DNA from: Naasia sp. SYSU D00057
GTDB lineage: Bacteria > Actinomycetota > Actinomycetes > Actinomycetales > Microbacteriaceae
Length of the DNA stretch: 64,000 bases
Direction of reading: 5' to 3'
Assembly: GCF_017916505.1 (NCBI RefSeq)
Contig: NZ_JAFMSZ010000001.1
Location: 992,001-1,056,000 of the forward strand
The notes under the pieces are model-generated. The model was not told where the DNA came from, did not search any database, and saw only the letters and a list, made by a program, of their open reading frames with translations. Below are positions 44,328 through 52,959 of the stretch, one piece after another (the stretch's first letter is position 1; each line of letters begins with the position of its first letter). The translations under genes and the position numbers were made by a program.

Positions 44328-44758
44328 GCACCGAGCGTAGGACCCCCACTGCGCGGATGACGCACATAGGTGGAACCCCAAGAGGCCGTATTGGGTACCG
44401 CCGGAAGATTGTTGCCGCACAGGCCATGCTCGTGCTGCTGGTGGCGCTCGTAGCGGTGATCTTCGGACGTAGCGACGGACTGTCGCCTGCCGACCTGATC
44501 ATCAAATTTGACCGAGGCAGCTCGCAATTGGTCGGCGCTTCACCCTGACGCCCCGTCGGCGCACATATGGAGCGCGAGGAGGAGTGAGGCCGAGGCGAAG
44601 CAAGGCGGCACTCGGTTCTGACGTCGCATTGAGCGATCACGGGCAGCCGGGGTAGCGGTCTGGAAGGAATGCTCCGGAGATCGGCGGGCGCCGGAATATC
44701 GAGGGTAGTGTCGGATGCCCGGATCACAGCGAACCAGGGCGAATGTCGGGAGGGGTGG
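44328..44758. other. Gap with only a weak small ORF
   Basis: Apart from the doubtful 63-aa ORF at 44357, nothing is supported in this divergent gap. It would hold promoters for both flanking genes; no palindrome stands out. Confidence 0.4.
44357..44548 (+). CDS. Possible small single-helix protein
   Basis: A 63-residue ORF with one hydrophobic helix (AQAMLVLLVALVAVIFG). No ribosome site is visible and the context gives no support beyond the hydrophobic pattern. Low confidence. Confidence 0.3.
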   Translation: MTHIGGTPRGRIGYRRKIVAAQAMLVLLVALVAVIFGRSDGLSPADLIIKFDRGSSQLVGASP

Positions 44759-45424
44759 ATGGGCAAGGCCGGACGGGCGCAGAACCTTCAGCGGGACGCC
44801 AAGCGGGCTCAGCGGCTGTTGCCCGAGCTGACTACGGCGATCGGCGACATGTATGGGACCGAGGCGGAGTGCGTCGAAGCGACGGCGCTGCTGTGCATTG
44901 TTGCGGGGCGGCTCGGCATCACAGCCCGGCCGCGGGCTGTGTCGCTCTTCGCCTACTCGCCATCGCTTCGCGCTGTCGCCATTACGGGAGCTCGCGGGCT
45001 TGCTGAGGCGCAGGAGCGCGGGTTGGCTCCCTCCGATCGAAGCGTCGACGACTACCCAGGGGAACGTCCCTGGGCGGAGGTCGGGCATATGGTCGCGCTG
45101 ACAAGCAATCCACTCATGGTTCTCGACCCGGCCTTCCGTCAATTTTCGGCCGCGGGCCTCCCACGCATTTCGGTCCTCGGAGCAGTGCGGTCAGCAACTC
45201 CAGAGGACGGAGTCTGGCGGGTTTGGATTCCGGGGAGTGATGTGGAGATCGCGTACTTTTGCGCCGACGACAGCACCGGCTGGCAGGAAGACTTCGAGGC
45301 GGTCAAGCCGCAGCTCCGGGGGGATGCTGACACGCTTACGGAGTGGTTCCGTCGCGGTGGCGACGCCGATGGGCTCAGACAACACATCATCCCTCGGACG
45401 TTCTTCCCGAGCGACGACGATTAG
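44759..45424 (+). CDS. Unknown protein with possible Cys-His-Asp (transglutaminase-like) residues
   Basis: The protein has 221 residues and no known family. CVEATALLCIVAGRLGI (about 38-54), GHMVAL (His110) and VLDPAFRQF (Asp123) are spaced like the catalytic Cys-His-Asp of papain/transglutaminase-fold proteins, but this is pattern matching only. The C-terminal half ends in an acidic tail. GGGAGGGGTGG precedes ATG 44759. It lies in the lower-GC stretch. Confidence 0.5.
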   Translation: MGKAGRAQNLQRDAKRAQRLLPELTTAIGDMYGTEAECVEATALLCIVAGRLGITARPRAVSLFAYSPSLRAVAITGARGLAEAQERGLAPSDRSVDDYPGERPWAEVGHMVALTSNPLMVLDPAFRQFSAAGLPRISVLGAVRSATPEDGVWRVWIPGSDVEIAYFCADDSTGWQEDFEAVKPQLRGDADTLTEWFRRGGDADGLRQHIIPRTFFPSDDD

Positions 45425-45544
45425 GTCCGCAGAGGATCGAGCCGGTGGCATCGCGGGGAGGGGCTCAGAGCCGGAGCCGGATGTCGCCTCGTGTTTGGGA
45501 GCCAGATCCCATCCGGGAATCGTTACTGCCTCTAGGCTCCAGCT

Positions 45545-45766
45545 GTGGGGAGAACGCGCCGGCTTCGCGTTACCGCCGTGATCTTCGCGATCGTGGCTGC
45601 GTCCGCGGCTGTTGCGGGCATCGTGCTCGCCGGCTTCGGTGTTCGATGGCTACCGTTCGGTTTCGTCATGACCTTCTGCGGGATGGGCGCACTCCTGATT
45701 TGGTCGCGGTCGGATCCTGTCTTCGACGAGCGACACCGCGACGGTGACCATCAAGAGGACGACTGA
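45545..45766 (+). CDS. Small two-helix membrane protein
   Basis: A 73-residue protein with two helices (about residues 9-31 and 37-54) and an Asp/His-rich tail. GTG start without clear ribosome site. It precedes the serine recombinase on the same strand and is unrecognised. Confidence 0.45.
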   Translation: MGRTRRLRVTAVIFAIVAASAAVAGIVLAGFGVRWLPFGFVMTFCGMGALLIWSRSDPVFDERHRDGDHQEDD

Positions 45767-45841
45767 GCGATTCGGCTCGCGCTTCTCGATCGAATATGAC
45801 CCGCCCCACCCGCCATCGCGCAGGGTTCGTACTCTCACGGC

Positions 45842-46447
45842 ATGAACCACAACATGACGGGAACGAAGCTCGGCTACCTGCGGGTGAGCACCAGATCCCA
45901 GGATCTGCAACTTCAGCACGACGCCCTCGACGCCGCCGGAGTTCTGAAGCGCAACCGCTACATCGACCACGGGGTGAGCGAATCAACCACCACCCGTCCC
46001 GGACTCAACGCCCTCCTCGCTGTTGCCGTGCCGGGCGACACGGTCGTGACCTACGCCCCTGACCGTCTCGGCCGAAACGCGGCGCACGTGCTGACTCTCC
46101 TCGAGGACCTCAGCGAGCGCGACATCAACGTGGTCAGCATCCGAGACGGTTTGGATTCCTCAACCACTCAGGGGCAGATCATGATGAAGCTGCTGTCCGT
46201 TGTCGCCGAGCTCGAGCGCAGCTTCATCAGCGAACGAACCGTGGCCGGCCTGGCGGCCGCGAAGGCGCAAGGACGAGTGGGCGGGCGACCGCGAGCCTTG
46301 GACAGCAAACGTTCCAAGCAGGCTCAGGTGCTGCGGTCCGCCGGAAACTCACCCCAGGACATCGCGAAACTTCTTGGCTGTTCGGTGTCGACCGTGTACC
46401 GAATCACGAGGGCGTCAGACGCCACGAAGGCAGCGACGCTGACCTGA
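45842..46447 (+). CDS. Serine recombinase (resolvase/invertase family)
   Basis: A full-length 201-residue protein of the small serine recombinase family. The nucleophile Ser16 lies in YLRVST and the conserved Arg residues in DRLGRN (75 and 78). ELERSFISERT belongs to the long dimer helix, and a C-terminal HTH (about 165-190) binds DNA. Such enzymes resolve or invert DNA at paired sites. No transposase, inverted terminal repeats or res-like site were recognised nearby, so it is an orphan, possibly a remnant of the element that brought the surrounding low-GC genes. Confidence 0.88.
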   Translation: MNHNMTGTKLGYLRVSTRSQDLQLQHDALDAAGVLKRNRYIDHGVSESTTTRPGLNALLAVAVPGDTVVTYAPDRLGRNAAHVLTLLEDLSERDINVVSIRDGLDSSTTQGQIMMKLLSVVAELERSFISERTVAGLAAAKAQGRVGGRPRALDSKRSKQAQVLRSAGNSPQDIAKLLGCSVSTVYRITRASDATKAATLT

Positions 46448-46572
46448 CGTGCGGGGCGCTGTCCTTCCTGAGAGAGCAGTCGACCGGTCGGCACTGATGG
46501 CCGCCTGTAAGTCAACTGAGCGGCGAGCCTTCGGGCTAACTCGTGTCCGTACGCTCGACATCGGAGGCAGGA

Positions 46573-47847
46573 ATGCGGCTGGGGCTTCGGAGGGACATCT
46601 CGCGCTCGGCGACCGAGGCTGGGGAGAAAGCCTCCTTCATCGAACTGTTCTTCGACCTGGTGTTCGTGCTCGCGGTGACGCAGGTGGCGCACACGGTCGT
46701 CGTGTCGCTGGAAAAGGGCGAGACCCTGCTCGGCCTGCTCGAGGCGGCGGTGCTTGTGCTCGCGCTGTGGTGGGTGTGGGTCTACACGGCGTGGATCACC
46801 AACTGGCTGAATCCTGAGACCGCGCCGGTTCGCGGCCTCCTGTTGGTGCTCATGCTCGTCGGGTTGCTCATGAGCACCTCGATACCGGAGGCGTTCGCCG
46901 GCCGGGGCCTGATCTTCGCACTCGCGTACGTCACCATGCAGGTCGGCCGTTCGCTGTTCGCGGCGTTCGCGATGGCGCGGCACAACCCGGATGGCGCGTC
47001 GAACCTCCGTCGACTCGCGCTGTGGTTTTCGCTAGGGGGCGTGTTCTGGATCGTCGGCGGCGTCATCGCCGACCCGTGGATCCGTCTGGGACTCTGGGCG
47101 CTCGCAATAGCCATCGATTACGGGGCCGCCAGCCTGCGCTACCGACTGCCGTGGTTCAAGGAGAGCGCCTCGAACGTCTGGGACCTCGCCTCCGCCCACC
47201 TGGCGGAGCGCACGGCGCTGTTCATGATCATCGCGTTCGGTGAGGGGATCCTCGTCACCGGCAGCTTCTTCGCGGAGCACGAGATCACTCCGGAGGGGGT
47301 GACGGCGTTCCTAGCCGCGATCACCGGAACGGTGCTGCTGTGGCTGGTCTACTTCAACCGGGCTGAGCGGCGCGGTCGGAAGTTCATGGAGGAGTCCGAC
47401 GAATCCGTTGAAGTGGCGCGTTACAGCTACACCTATGTGCACGTGGTGCTGGTGGTCGGGGTCGTGCTGGTGGCCGTCTCGGACGAGCTCTTGCTCGCCC
47501 ACCCGCTGGAGGGCACGGGCGGCTACACCCCGCTACTGATCTACGCAGCGCCGGCGATCTACCTTGTCGGCAACGTGTGGTTCAAGAAGTCGACCGGCAC
47601 GTTCCCGCTCGCCTCGCACCTCGTCGGCATCCTTCCGCTCATGGCACTCGCGCTCCTGGTCCCGCTGCTCGCGCCGCGTTCCAGTCCGCTCCTCCATGCC
47701 TGGGTCGCGAATGCGCTGGTCCTGGCGGTGCTGATCTTCGAAGAGGTCGGCGTTCGGCGCGCACGCGCGCGGACGGGCGGGCGGGATGAACAGCCGGACG
47801 AGTTGGAGCTCGAGGAGCCACCCGAGGGGGACGGCGCCAAGGAGTAG
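46573..47847 (+). CDS. LtrA family (low temperature requirement A) membrane protein
   Basis: A 424-residue protein with about ten transmembrane helices. ASFIELFFDLVFVLAVTQVAH near residue 20 is the diagnostic start of the LtrA family, whose function is uncertain; the first members were needed for growth at low temperature in Listeria. GGAGGCAGGA precedes ATG 46573, which is preferred over the upstream GTG 46543. GC returns to the genome norm here. Confidence 0.85.
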   Translation: MRLGLRRDISRSATEAGEKASFIELFFDLVFVLAVTQVAHTVVVSLEKGETLLGLLEAAVLVLALWWVWVYTAWITNWLNPETAPVRGLLLVLMLVGLLMSTSIPEAFAGRGLIFALAYVTMQVGRSLFAAFAMARHNPDGASNLRRLALWFSLGGVFWIVGGVIADPWIRLGLWALAIAIDYGAASLRYRLPWFKESASNVWDLASAHLAERTALFMIIAFGEGILVTGSFFAEHEITPEGVTAFLAAITGTVLLWLVYFNRAERRGRKFMEESDESVEVARYSYTYVHVVLVVGVVLVAVSDELLLAHPLEGTGGYTPLLIYAAPAIYLVGNVWFKKSTGTFPLASHLVGILPLMALALLVPLLAPRSSPLLHAWVANALVLAVLIFEEVGVRRARARTGGRDEQPDELELEEPPEGDGAKE

Positions 47848-47856
47848 ATCAGGCCG

Positions 47857-48303
47857 GTGACACGGGTACCCAAGGCTCGTCCGGCCTCGCCGACGAGCGT
47901 TCCTTCGGAAGTCGCCGAGGGTCAGCGGCCAAAGGCAATCCGGTCGACCTTCCGGTGGTGGTGCATGCTGGGGATGGACCCGAAGGCCCGATACTTTGAC
48001 CTCGTGCAGAACGATCCCCAGGAGAAAAATCCGTGGTGGTTGCTCACGAACGACCAGGGAACTGCTCGCTGGTGGGTCGTGGGATCCGCAGTCTTCGTCC
48101 TCGCTGATGCGCTCTCTCTCCTGATCGGTGCCACGCCTCCCGGGGCGATGCTCGCGTTCGCGGTGATCTCCCTGACCTGCGGGATCGCGATTCTCGGAAT
48201 GGCAGTCGCTTCATGGTTGAGGGCGAGTGGGCTGAAGCGATCCAGCGGACGGACCGAGGGTGGCTCCAACGCGCACGCGCTCACTCGAGGTGACCAGGAT
48301 TGA
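47857..48303 (+). CDS. Two-helix membrane protein
   Basis: A 148-residue protein with hydrophobic segments near residues 75-95 and 98-120. It is unrecognised. The GTG start is uncertain; an internal ATG near 47967 would give a 111-residue form. Its stop overlaps the TTG start of the next gene by four bases, supporting that it is expressed with it. Confidence 0.5.
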   Translation: MTRVPKARPASPTSVPSEVAEGQRPKAIRSTFRWWCMLGMDPKARYFDLVQNDPQEKNPWWLLTNDQGTARWWVVGSAVFVLADALSLLIGATPPGAMLAFAVISLTCGIAILGMAVASWLRASGLKRSSGRTEGGSNAHALTRGDQD

Positions 48304-48881
48304 CCATCATTCGCACCGCCGCAGCAGCAGCCGCCCTGCTCGCGCTCGCCGCGCTCACCGGCTGCACCGCTGGGGCGGGCTCGGTCCTGCCCGACACCGA
48401 GTCGAGCGCCCCGTCGATCGGCGCGGCGAGCCCCGCGCCGATCGACGGGGACTCGAACGGTGACGGCGAGCTCTCCGAGTTCGAGAAGCAGGTGCACGCG
48501 AAGGACGCTCCCCGCGACATCACCCTCCACGACGGCACCGTCGTCGCAGTGACTCCCGGCCAGCCCCTCCCCCAGCCGGTCATCGACCAGATCGCCGCCG
48601 ACGCGGCGCCTGGGGCGGCCCTGGCGCAGTCCGCCGACGACGAGCGTGCGCCTGTCGCGGGGATGAGGAGCATCCGTGAGGTCGCGGGCTCGTACGCGGA
48701 CGAGCTCGGCCGCACCGTCGTCATCGTCTACCGGGACGGCTTCGGCTACTGGGGCTCGATCTCCTCCGTCGGCAACTCCGGCGTCACTGGGCTCAGAGGC
48801 ACCACCGACCGGGACGCGATGGTCGCGGCGGTGGCCGACTGGGCCGCGACGAACGACGCCTACATGGTCGTCGTCGACTGA
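48300..48881 (+). CDS. Lipoprotein, function unknown
   Basis: A 193-residue protein with a lipobox LTGC at residues 19-22, so it is predicted to be exported and lipid-anchored on the outer face of the membrane. A Ser/Pro/Ala-rich linker is followed by a soluble domain with beta pattern (TVVIVYRDGFGYWG). DSNGDGELSEFE (about 51-62) resembles an EF-hand/dockerin-type Ca2+ loop by Asp spacing. The start is TTG 48300, overlapping the previous stop. Confidence 0.7.
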   Translation: MTIIRTAAAAAALLALAALTGCTAGAGSVLPDTESSAPSIGAASPAPIDGDSNGDGELSEFEKQVHAKDAPRDITLHDGTVVAVTPGQPLPQPVIDQIAADAAPGAALAQSADDERAPVAGMRSIREVAGSYADELGRTVVIVYRDGFGYWGSISSVGNSGVTGLRGTTDRDAMVAAVADWAATNDAYMVVVD

Positions 48882-49001
48882 CCGAGGTCCCGGCCGGCGA
48901 TCGGCCTCCCCTGTGGGGAGTCACGGGCGCAACCTCACTCCCCCGCGGCTCGCTCGCCTCGCGCCGGTACAATCCTGGCTATTCGGCGGGAAGGCACCTC
49001 A

Positions 49002-49697
49002 ATGGCCGGCGAACGCACCTACCCCGTGCTGCCTTGCGCGGACCTGGACGACGCACTCGCGTTCTACGTCGCGCTCGGGTTCACCGTCAGCTTCGAGCAG
49101 CGCCGCCCGTATGCCTGCGCGGTCGTGGAGCTGGACGACATCGCGATCCATCTGTTCGTCATCGATGGCTTCGATCCGGCGGACTCCTACGGCAGCGCCA
49201 TCATCACCGTCGCGGACCCCGGGAAGCGGCACGAGGCGTTCAAGGCCGGGCTGCGGGAACGGTTCGGCAGAGTCCCGGTCAAGGGCATCCCCCGCCTCCT
49301 TCCTCCGCGGCGCAAAGCCGGCACCGCGACCGGGTTCTCCGTCGTGGACGTCGGCGGCAACTGGCTCCGCTTCTACCGAGCGGGCGCGACCGAGGAGGAA
49401 CCGACGGAACGACGGTCCGGCCTTCTCCGGGTGATCGACGTCGCTGCACGGCAGGGCGATTCTCGCGGTGACGAGGCCCAGGCGATCGCGGTGCTCGACG
49501 CAGGTATCGGTCGCTATCCCGACGCACCGCCGACCGAGAGGTTCGAGGCGCTGCTCTACCGCGCGGAGCTCAAGGCGCGCACCGGGGCGGACGCGGCGCC
49601 CGACCTCGCCGCCGCACGCTCGCTGCTCGCCGAGCACGAGCTGGGCGCAGAGGCAGAGCAAGCGTGGACGGTCGCGGAGGAGGCAGCCCGGTCCTAG
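49002..49697 (+). CDS. VOC (glyoxalase/bleomycin resistance) superfamily protein
   Basis: A 231-residue protein. Residues 1-125 form a VOC domain (PVLPCADLDDALAFYVALGF, then VVDVGGNWLRFY), used for small-molecule binding or metal-dependent chemistry. Residues 140-231 form a helical, repeat-like extension. It resembles bleomycin-binding and related VOC proteins, but the ligand is not deducible. GGGAAGG precedes the ATG. Confidence 0.8.
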   Translation: MAGERTYPVLPCADLDDALAFYVALGFTVSFEQRRPYACAVVELDDIAIHLFVIDGFDPADSYGSAIITVADPGKRHEAFKAGLRERFGRVPVKGIPRLLPPRRKAGTATGFSVVDVGGNWLRFYRAGATEEEPTERRSGLLRVIDVAARQGDSRGDEAQAIAVLDAGIGRYPDAPPTERFEALLYRAELKARTGADAAPDLAAARSLLAEHELGAEAEQAWTVAEEAARS

Positions 49698-49711
49698 CCC
49701 TCCTCATGCTG

Positions 49712-50227
49712 TCAGCGTGCGGCCAGCCAGCCCAGCCGTTCGAGGATCTCCTGCACGGACTCGTCGACCGAAGCGGGGTGGGTGACCACCTGGAAGTGCC
49801 GGATGCGCCCGTGGTCCGACCGTGCGTGGTAGACGTCGACCCACTTGCGCAACGCGGTCGCCCACTCGTCGGTGGGCTCGCGTTCGGTCACCCGCTTCTT
49901 CAGCACGTCGATCGGTGCGGTCGTCTCGCAGATGGTGAGCCTCGCTCCCGGCAGAGCTGCCTGGATGAGGTCGACCTCCTCCTCATCGCTGAACACCATC
50001 GGGACGATCAGCTTGATGTCGAGGACGGCTGCGACATAGTTCGGCCAGATGGCCCGCAGGTTGTCGCGGGGGAACCACCTGCCGGGGTACGGGTGCACGA
50101 GACTCAGCTCGTCCATGTCGATGACGCCGTGCGCGATGTCCGCTTCCCGGAGCGCCTCGGAAAGGGCTCGTGCGAGGGTGCTCTTCCCGGAGCCCGGGGA
50201 GCCGTGCAGCACGAGGACTTCCGCCAT
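49712..50227 (-). CDS. Small P-loop kinase / AAA-type ATPase
   Basis: The protein has 171 residues. The Walker A loop is GSPGSGKST at 9-17, with a Walker B-like IDMDEL near 38-43. The rest has a helical nucleoside/small-molecule kinase fold. The substrate is unknown. ATG 50227 is preferred over 50245 because AAGGATGGG lies just upstream. Its 3' end converges with the VOC gene. Confidence 0.75.
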   Translation of the reverse strand: MAEVLVLHGSPGSGKSTLARALSEALREADIAHGVIDMDELSLVHPYPGRWFPRDNLRAIWPNYVAAVLDIKLIVPMVFSDEEEVDLIQAALPGARLTICETTAPIDVLKKRVTEREPTDEWATALRKWVDVYHARSDHGRIRHFQVVTHPASVDESVQEILERLGWLAAR

Positions 50228-50321
50228 GGCCACCCATCCTTCCAAGCGTTGGGACCATCGGCGTGGTAACTACCGGGAGCAGTTCCCACGCCGCCCCACC
50301 GGATGCGGCGACTGGCGCGGG

Positions 50322-50552
50322 TCAGCGCACGATCGGCTTGTGGGAGCTGAACGCCATCACGAGGGCGACGATCCACAGGATCACGGTCCACCCGCCGAGG
50401 AGGTTGATCCAGAAGATCGCCCAGTGGTTCGACTTGCCCCGCAGGGCCGCCACCGCCCACGGCAGCATGTAGCCCGCGGTGAGAAGCGCCACGACGACGG
50501 CGACGAACGCACTGACCGGGCGGTCCCGCTGATCGGTGAGGTAGCTGCTCAT
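50322..50552 (-). CDS. Superinfection immunity family membrane protein
   Basis: A 76-residue protein with two transmembrane helices and the NLLGGWTVILWIVALVMAF signature of the Imm-type family named after phage T4 superinfection immunity. In many bacteria such proteins are chromosomal and of unknown use. It stands alone here. Confidence 0.72.
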   Translation of the reverse strand: MSSYLTDQRDRPVSAFVAVVVALLTAGYMLPWAVAALRGKSNHWAIFWINLLGGWTVILWIVALVMAFSSHKPIVR

Positions 50553-50664
50553 GGGCCCAGCCTAGGGGCGGCGCGCCAGACACGAACCAGGGGCAGGACG
50601 CTGCTCATTGGCCGCCCGCGGCGGCACCGCCTACGCTGTGGTTCCCATCGACCGAAGGATCCCG

Positions 50665-50835
50665 GTGTCTCTTCTCCCCGAGCATTCCCCTCATGAGCAC
50701 GTGCCCGGCCCCGACGAATCGACCCTGCCCGAGCTGGAGGAGGACCAGAGCGTCGCGCCCCGTCCGGAGGAGGAGGTCGCCGACGTCCTGCGGGCGAAAC
50801 CGGACGTCGAGGATCACAGCCGGCATTCCGAGTAG
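50665..50835 (+). CDS. Small acidic hypothetical protein, 56 aa
   Basis: It is a very acidic, His/Pro/Glu-rich protein (EEDQSVAPRPEEEVADVL), probably unstructured. AAGGATCCCG precedes GTG 50665; the longer frame has no ribosome site. It is unrecognised. Confidence 0.4.
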   Translation: MSLLPEHSPHEHVPGPDESTLPELEEDQSVAPRPEEEVADVLRAKPDVEDHSRHSE

Positions 50836-50918
50836 CGACACCCGGCGGTGACGAGGACTGCGGATTCGATCCCGCGCAACGGCGAGCTGCTCCTCATCGG
50901 TGGCCCCGAGTGCGGCGC

Positions 50919-51329
50919 TCAGTTGATGATCTCGCCCCGCTCGTGCTCGCGGAGGACGGCGAGTCGGTCCCGCCACCCCTGCAGCGCCTCCGGCGTGAGC
51001 CGCGTCCAATCGTCGACCTCGCCGACGATCCGCAGCGGTGCGGTGCTGCGATACGACCGGGTGGGGTTGCCGGGGAACTTCTTGTCGGTCACGTTCGGGT
51101 CGTTCTCGAACGGCCCGGTCGGCTCGACGAGGTAGACGCGCGGAGGGCCGTCGCCGGGCGCGAGCTCGGCAGCGAGGCCCGCACCGTCGCGCAGAGCCGT
51201 GAAGTAGATGTGGTTCATGACGATCTCCGGGCGGTAGTTCGACCGGAACCCCGCCGTCAGCAAATCGCCGATTGCGAGATCGGCCTTTGTGCCGTGGAAG
51301 AACGGACCGTCGTCCAGCGCCTCGCTCAC
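50919..51329 (-). CDS. arr: NAD+-rifampin ADP-ribosyltransferase (Arr)
   Basis: A 136-residue protein matching Arr over its full length (FFHGTKADLAIGDLL at the start, VEPTGPFENDPNVTDKKFPG and NPTRSYRS in the middle). Arr transfers ADP-ribose from NAD+ to the 23-hydroxyl of rifamycins. Chromosomal Arr occurs widely in actinobacteria, so this is not evidence of recent transfer. It follows the DHFR-like gene on the same strand with a 75-base gap. Confidence 0.93.
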   Translation of the reverse strand: MSEALDDGPFFHGTKADLAIGDLLTAGFRSNYRPEIVMNHIYFTALRDGAGLAAELAPGDGPPRVYLVEPTGPFENDPNVTDKKFPGNPTRSYRSTAPLRIVGEVDDWTRLTPEALQGWRDRLAVLREHERGEIIN

Positions 51330-51404
51330 CGCGACAGCCTAAGTCGACGCCGTCCGCCGGCGCAGGTGTTCCGCCGCCTCGTCGGCGTCGCGCTTCCTCG
51401 ATGC

Positions 51405-52049
51405 CTACCGGCTGGTGCGGCGAGCGAATACCAGATGGATGACACCGCGCGGAGACGGGGTCGCCTCGATGGTGAAGCGCTCTTCGAGCCCTTCGAGACC
51501 GTCCCAGAGCCGTTCGCCCCGGCCGAGGACGATCGGCACGAGGACGATGTGCAGGTGGTCGATCAGGTCGGCCTCGAGGAACTGCCGGACCGTGCTCACG
51601 CCGCCGCCGATCCGGACGTCGAGGCCGCCGGCGAGGGCGCGGGCCTGCTCGAGCGCGGCGGCGGGATCGGCGTCGACGAAGTGGAAGGTCGTGCCGCCCG
51701 CCATCTCGAGCACGGGCCGCGGATGGTGGGTCAGGACGACGACCGGGGTGTGGAAGGGCGGGTCGTCGCCCCACCAGCCCTTCCAGTCCTCGTCCTCCCA
51801 GGGGCCGCGCTGCGGGCCGAACTTGTTGCGCCCCATGATCTCGACACCGATCCCGGGTGCCCACGCGCTGGCGAATGCCTCGTCGACGCCCCGGGACGCC
51901 TCGCCCTGCCCGTGGAGGCCCATCTCGCGGAAGGTGCGCGTCCCGAACGCCCACTCCATCAGGCGGCTGCCGGCGTGACCGAACGGGGTCTCGAGCTGCT
52001 GGCCCTCGCCGGTGCCGAAGCCGTCGAGCGAGACCGAGAAGTTGTGCAC
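51405..52049 (-). CDS. Dihydrofolate reductase-like (RibD C-terminal fold) protein
   Basis: A 214-residue protein with the DHFR/RibD fold: VSLDGF at the start, IGVEIMGRNKFG (about 66-77), VVVLTHHPRP and the C-terminal LHIVLVPIVLGRGERLWDGL. These NADPH reductases act on pterins or unrelated small molecules. The annotated start is GTG 52049. A better ribosome site, AGGAG, lies before ATGs at 52063 and 52068, which are out of frame, so a small deletion or an upstream start is possible. Confidence 0.75.
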   Translation of the reverse strand: MHNFSVSLDGFGTGEGQQLETPFGHAGSRLMEWAFGTRTFREMGLHGQGEASRGVDEAFASAWAPGIGVEIMGRNKFGPQRGPWEDEDWKGWWGDDPPFHTPVVVLTHHPRPVLEMAGGTTFHFVDADPAAALEQARALAGGLDVRIGGGVSTVRQFLEADLIDHLHIVLVPIVLGRGERLWDGLEGLEERFTIEATPSPRGVIHLVFARRTSR

Positions 52050-52228
52050 GCGGACGAGGACATGTCATCTCCTGAGTGCTGGTCGTTCCCTTCCGGGACC
52101 CTAGCGGCCCCGCGCTGCGCACGCGGGCGGATGTCGCCGTCGGTGGATCGTCCAGCCATCCGGGTCGTACCCGATCCGGCTGAGGTCCCCCAGCGCCCCC
52201 TGGCCGCAAGCCGATCCGATGACCACCT

Positions 52229-52888
52229 CTAGCCATCCGGTGGCGAGGGCTCGACCGGCGCTCTCCTCCTTCGGCCTCGGCTCGCCCGCCGCACCAGCAC
52301 CCGGTCGAGCGGCAGGATCGCGAGCCAGACGAGCGGCGTCCACGAGCCGAGCACGAACGCGAGCGGGATGCTGATCCCGAATCCCGCGGCGCCGAGCAGC
52401 CCGCGCGCGGCCTCGAGCCGGGACGCCGGCTCGAGCACCGCCTCGCGGAGCAGCCCCCGGCGGCGCACGTGCACCTCGAGCAGGACCTGCGTCGCGTTCA
52501 CCCCGCCGAGCACGAGCGCGTAGAGCACGTACGACAGGGGCTCATTGGCGTAGGTGCCGAGCAGCTGGTGCGGCAGCGGGATGAGCGCGACGAACCCGAG
52601 GAGCACGATGTTCCGCACGAGCAGCCCGCCGTCGATCTTCTGCACCATGCCGAACAGGTGCCGGTGATCGGACCACGCGGCCGCGGCGACCGCGATGCTG
52701 AGCGCCATGATCGAAAGGCGCGGAATCAGCTCCACGACGGCCGCGGTGAACTCCCGCGACGACAGGCCCGGCGGGATGACGATGCTGATGACGAGGAGCG
52801 TCATCGCGACGCCGAAGATGGCGTCGCTGAGGTTCAGCACCCGCGCGAACTCGAGGGGGTCCTCGTCGCGATCGATGGGCCGGTTCAC
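52229..52888 (-). CDS. TMEM175 family potassium-channel-like membrane protein
   Basis: A 219-residue protein with about six transmembrane helices. The family signature is modified: RVLNLSDAIFGVAMTLL in place of the usual FSDxVFAIxxTLL, with the RxxNLSD residues retained. Bacterial TMEM175 proteins form tetrameric K+ channels. GTG 52888 follows GGCGGTGATGCG. It lies 71 bases downstream of the amidotransferase gene on the same strand. Confidence 0.78.
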   Translation of the reverse strand: MNRPIDRDEDPLEFARVLNLSDAIFGVAMTLLVISIVIPPGLSSREFTAAVVELIPRLSIMALSIAVAAAAWSDHRHLFGMVQKIDGGLLVRNIVLLGFVALIPLPHQLLGTYANEPLSYVLYALVLGGVNATQVLLEVHVRRRGLLREAVLEPASRLEAARGLLGAAGFGISIPLAFVLGSWTPLVWLAILPLDRVLVRRASRGRRRRAPVEPSPPDG

Positions 52889-52959
52889 CGCATCACCGCC
52901 TTCGGTCGAGCTACGAGTGTCTTCCAGAAGGGACGCGTCCGCACCCGCGGCTGGGGCCG

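Noticed and set aside
46449-46817. Open frame overlapping the start of ltrA
   Set aside because: Antithetic frame of the LtrA gene with no ribosome site or conserved features.
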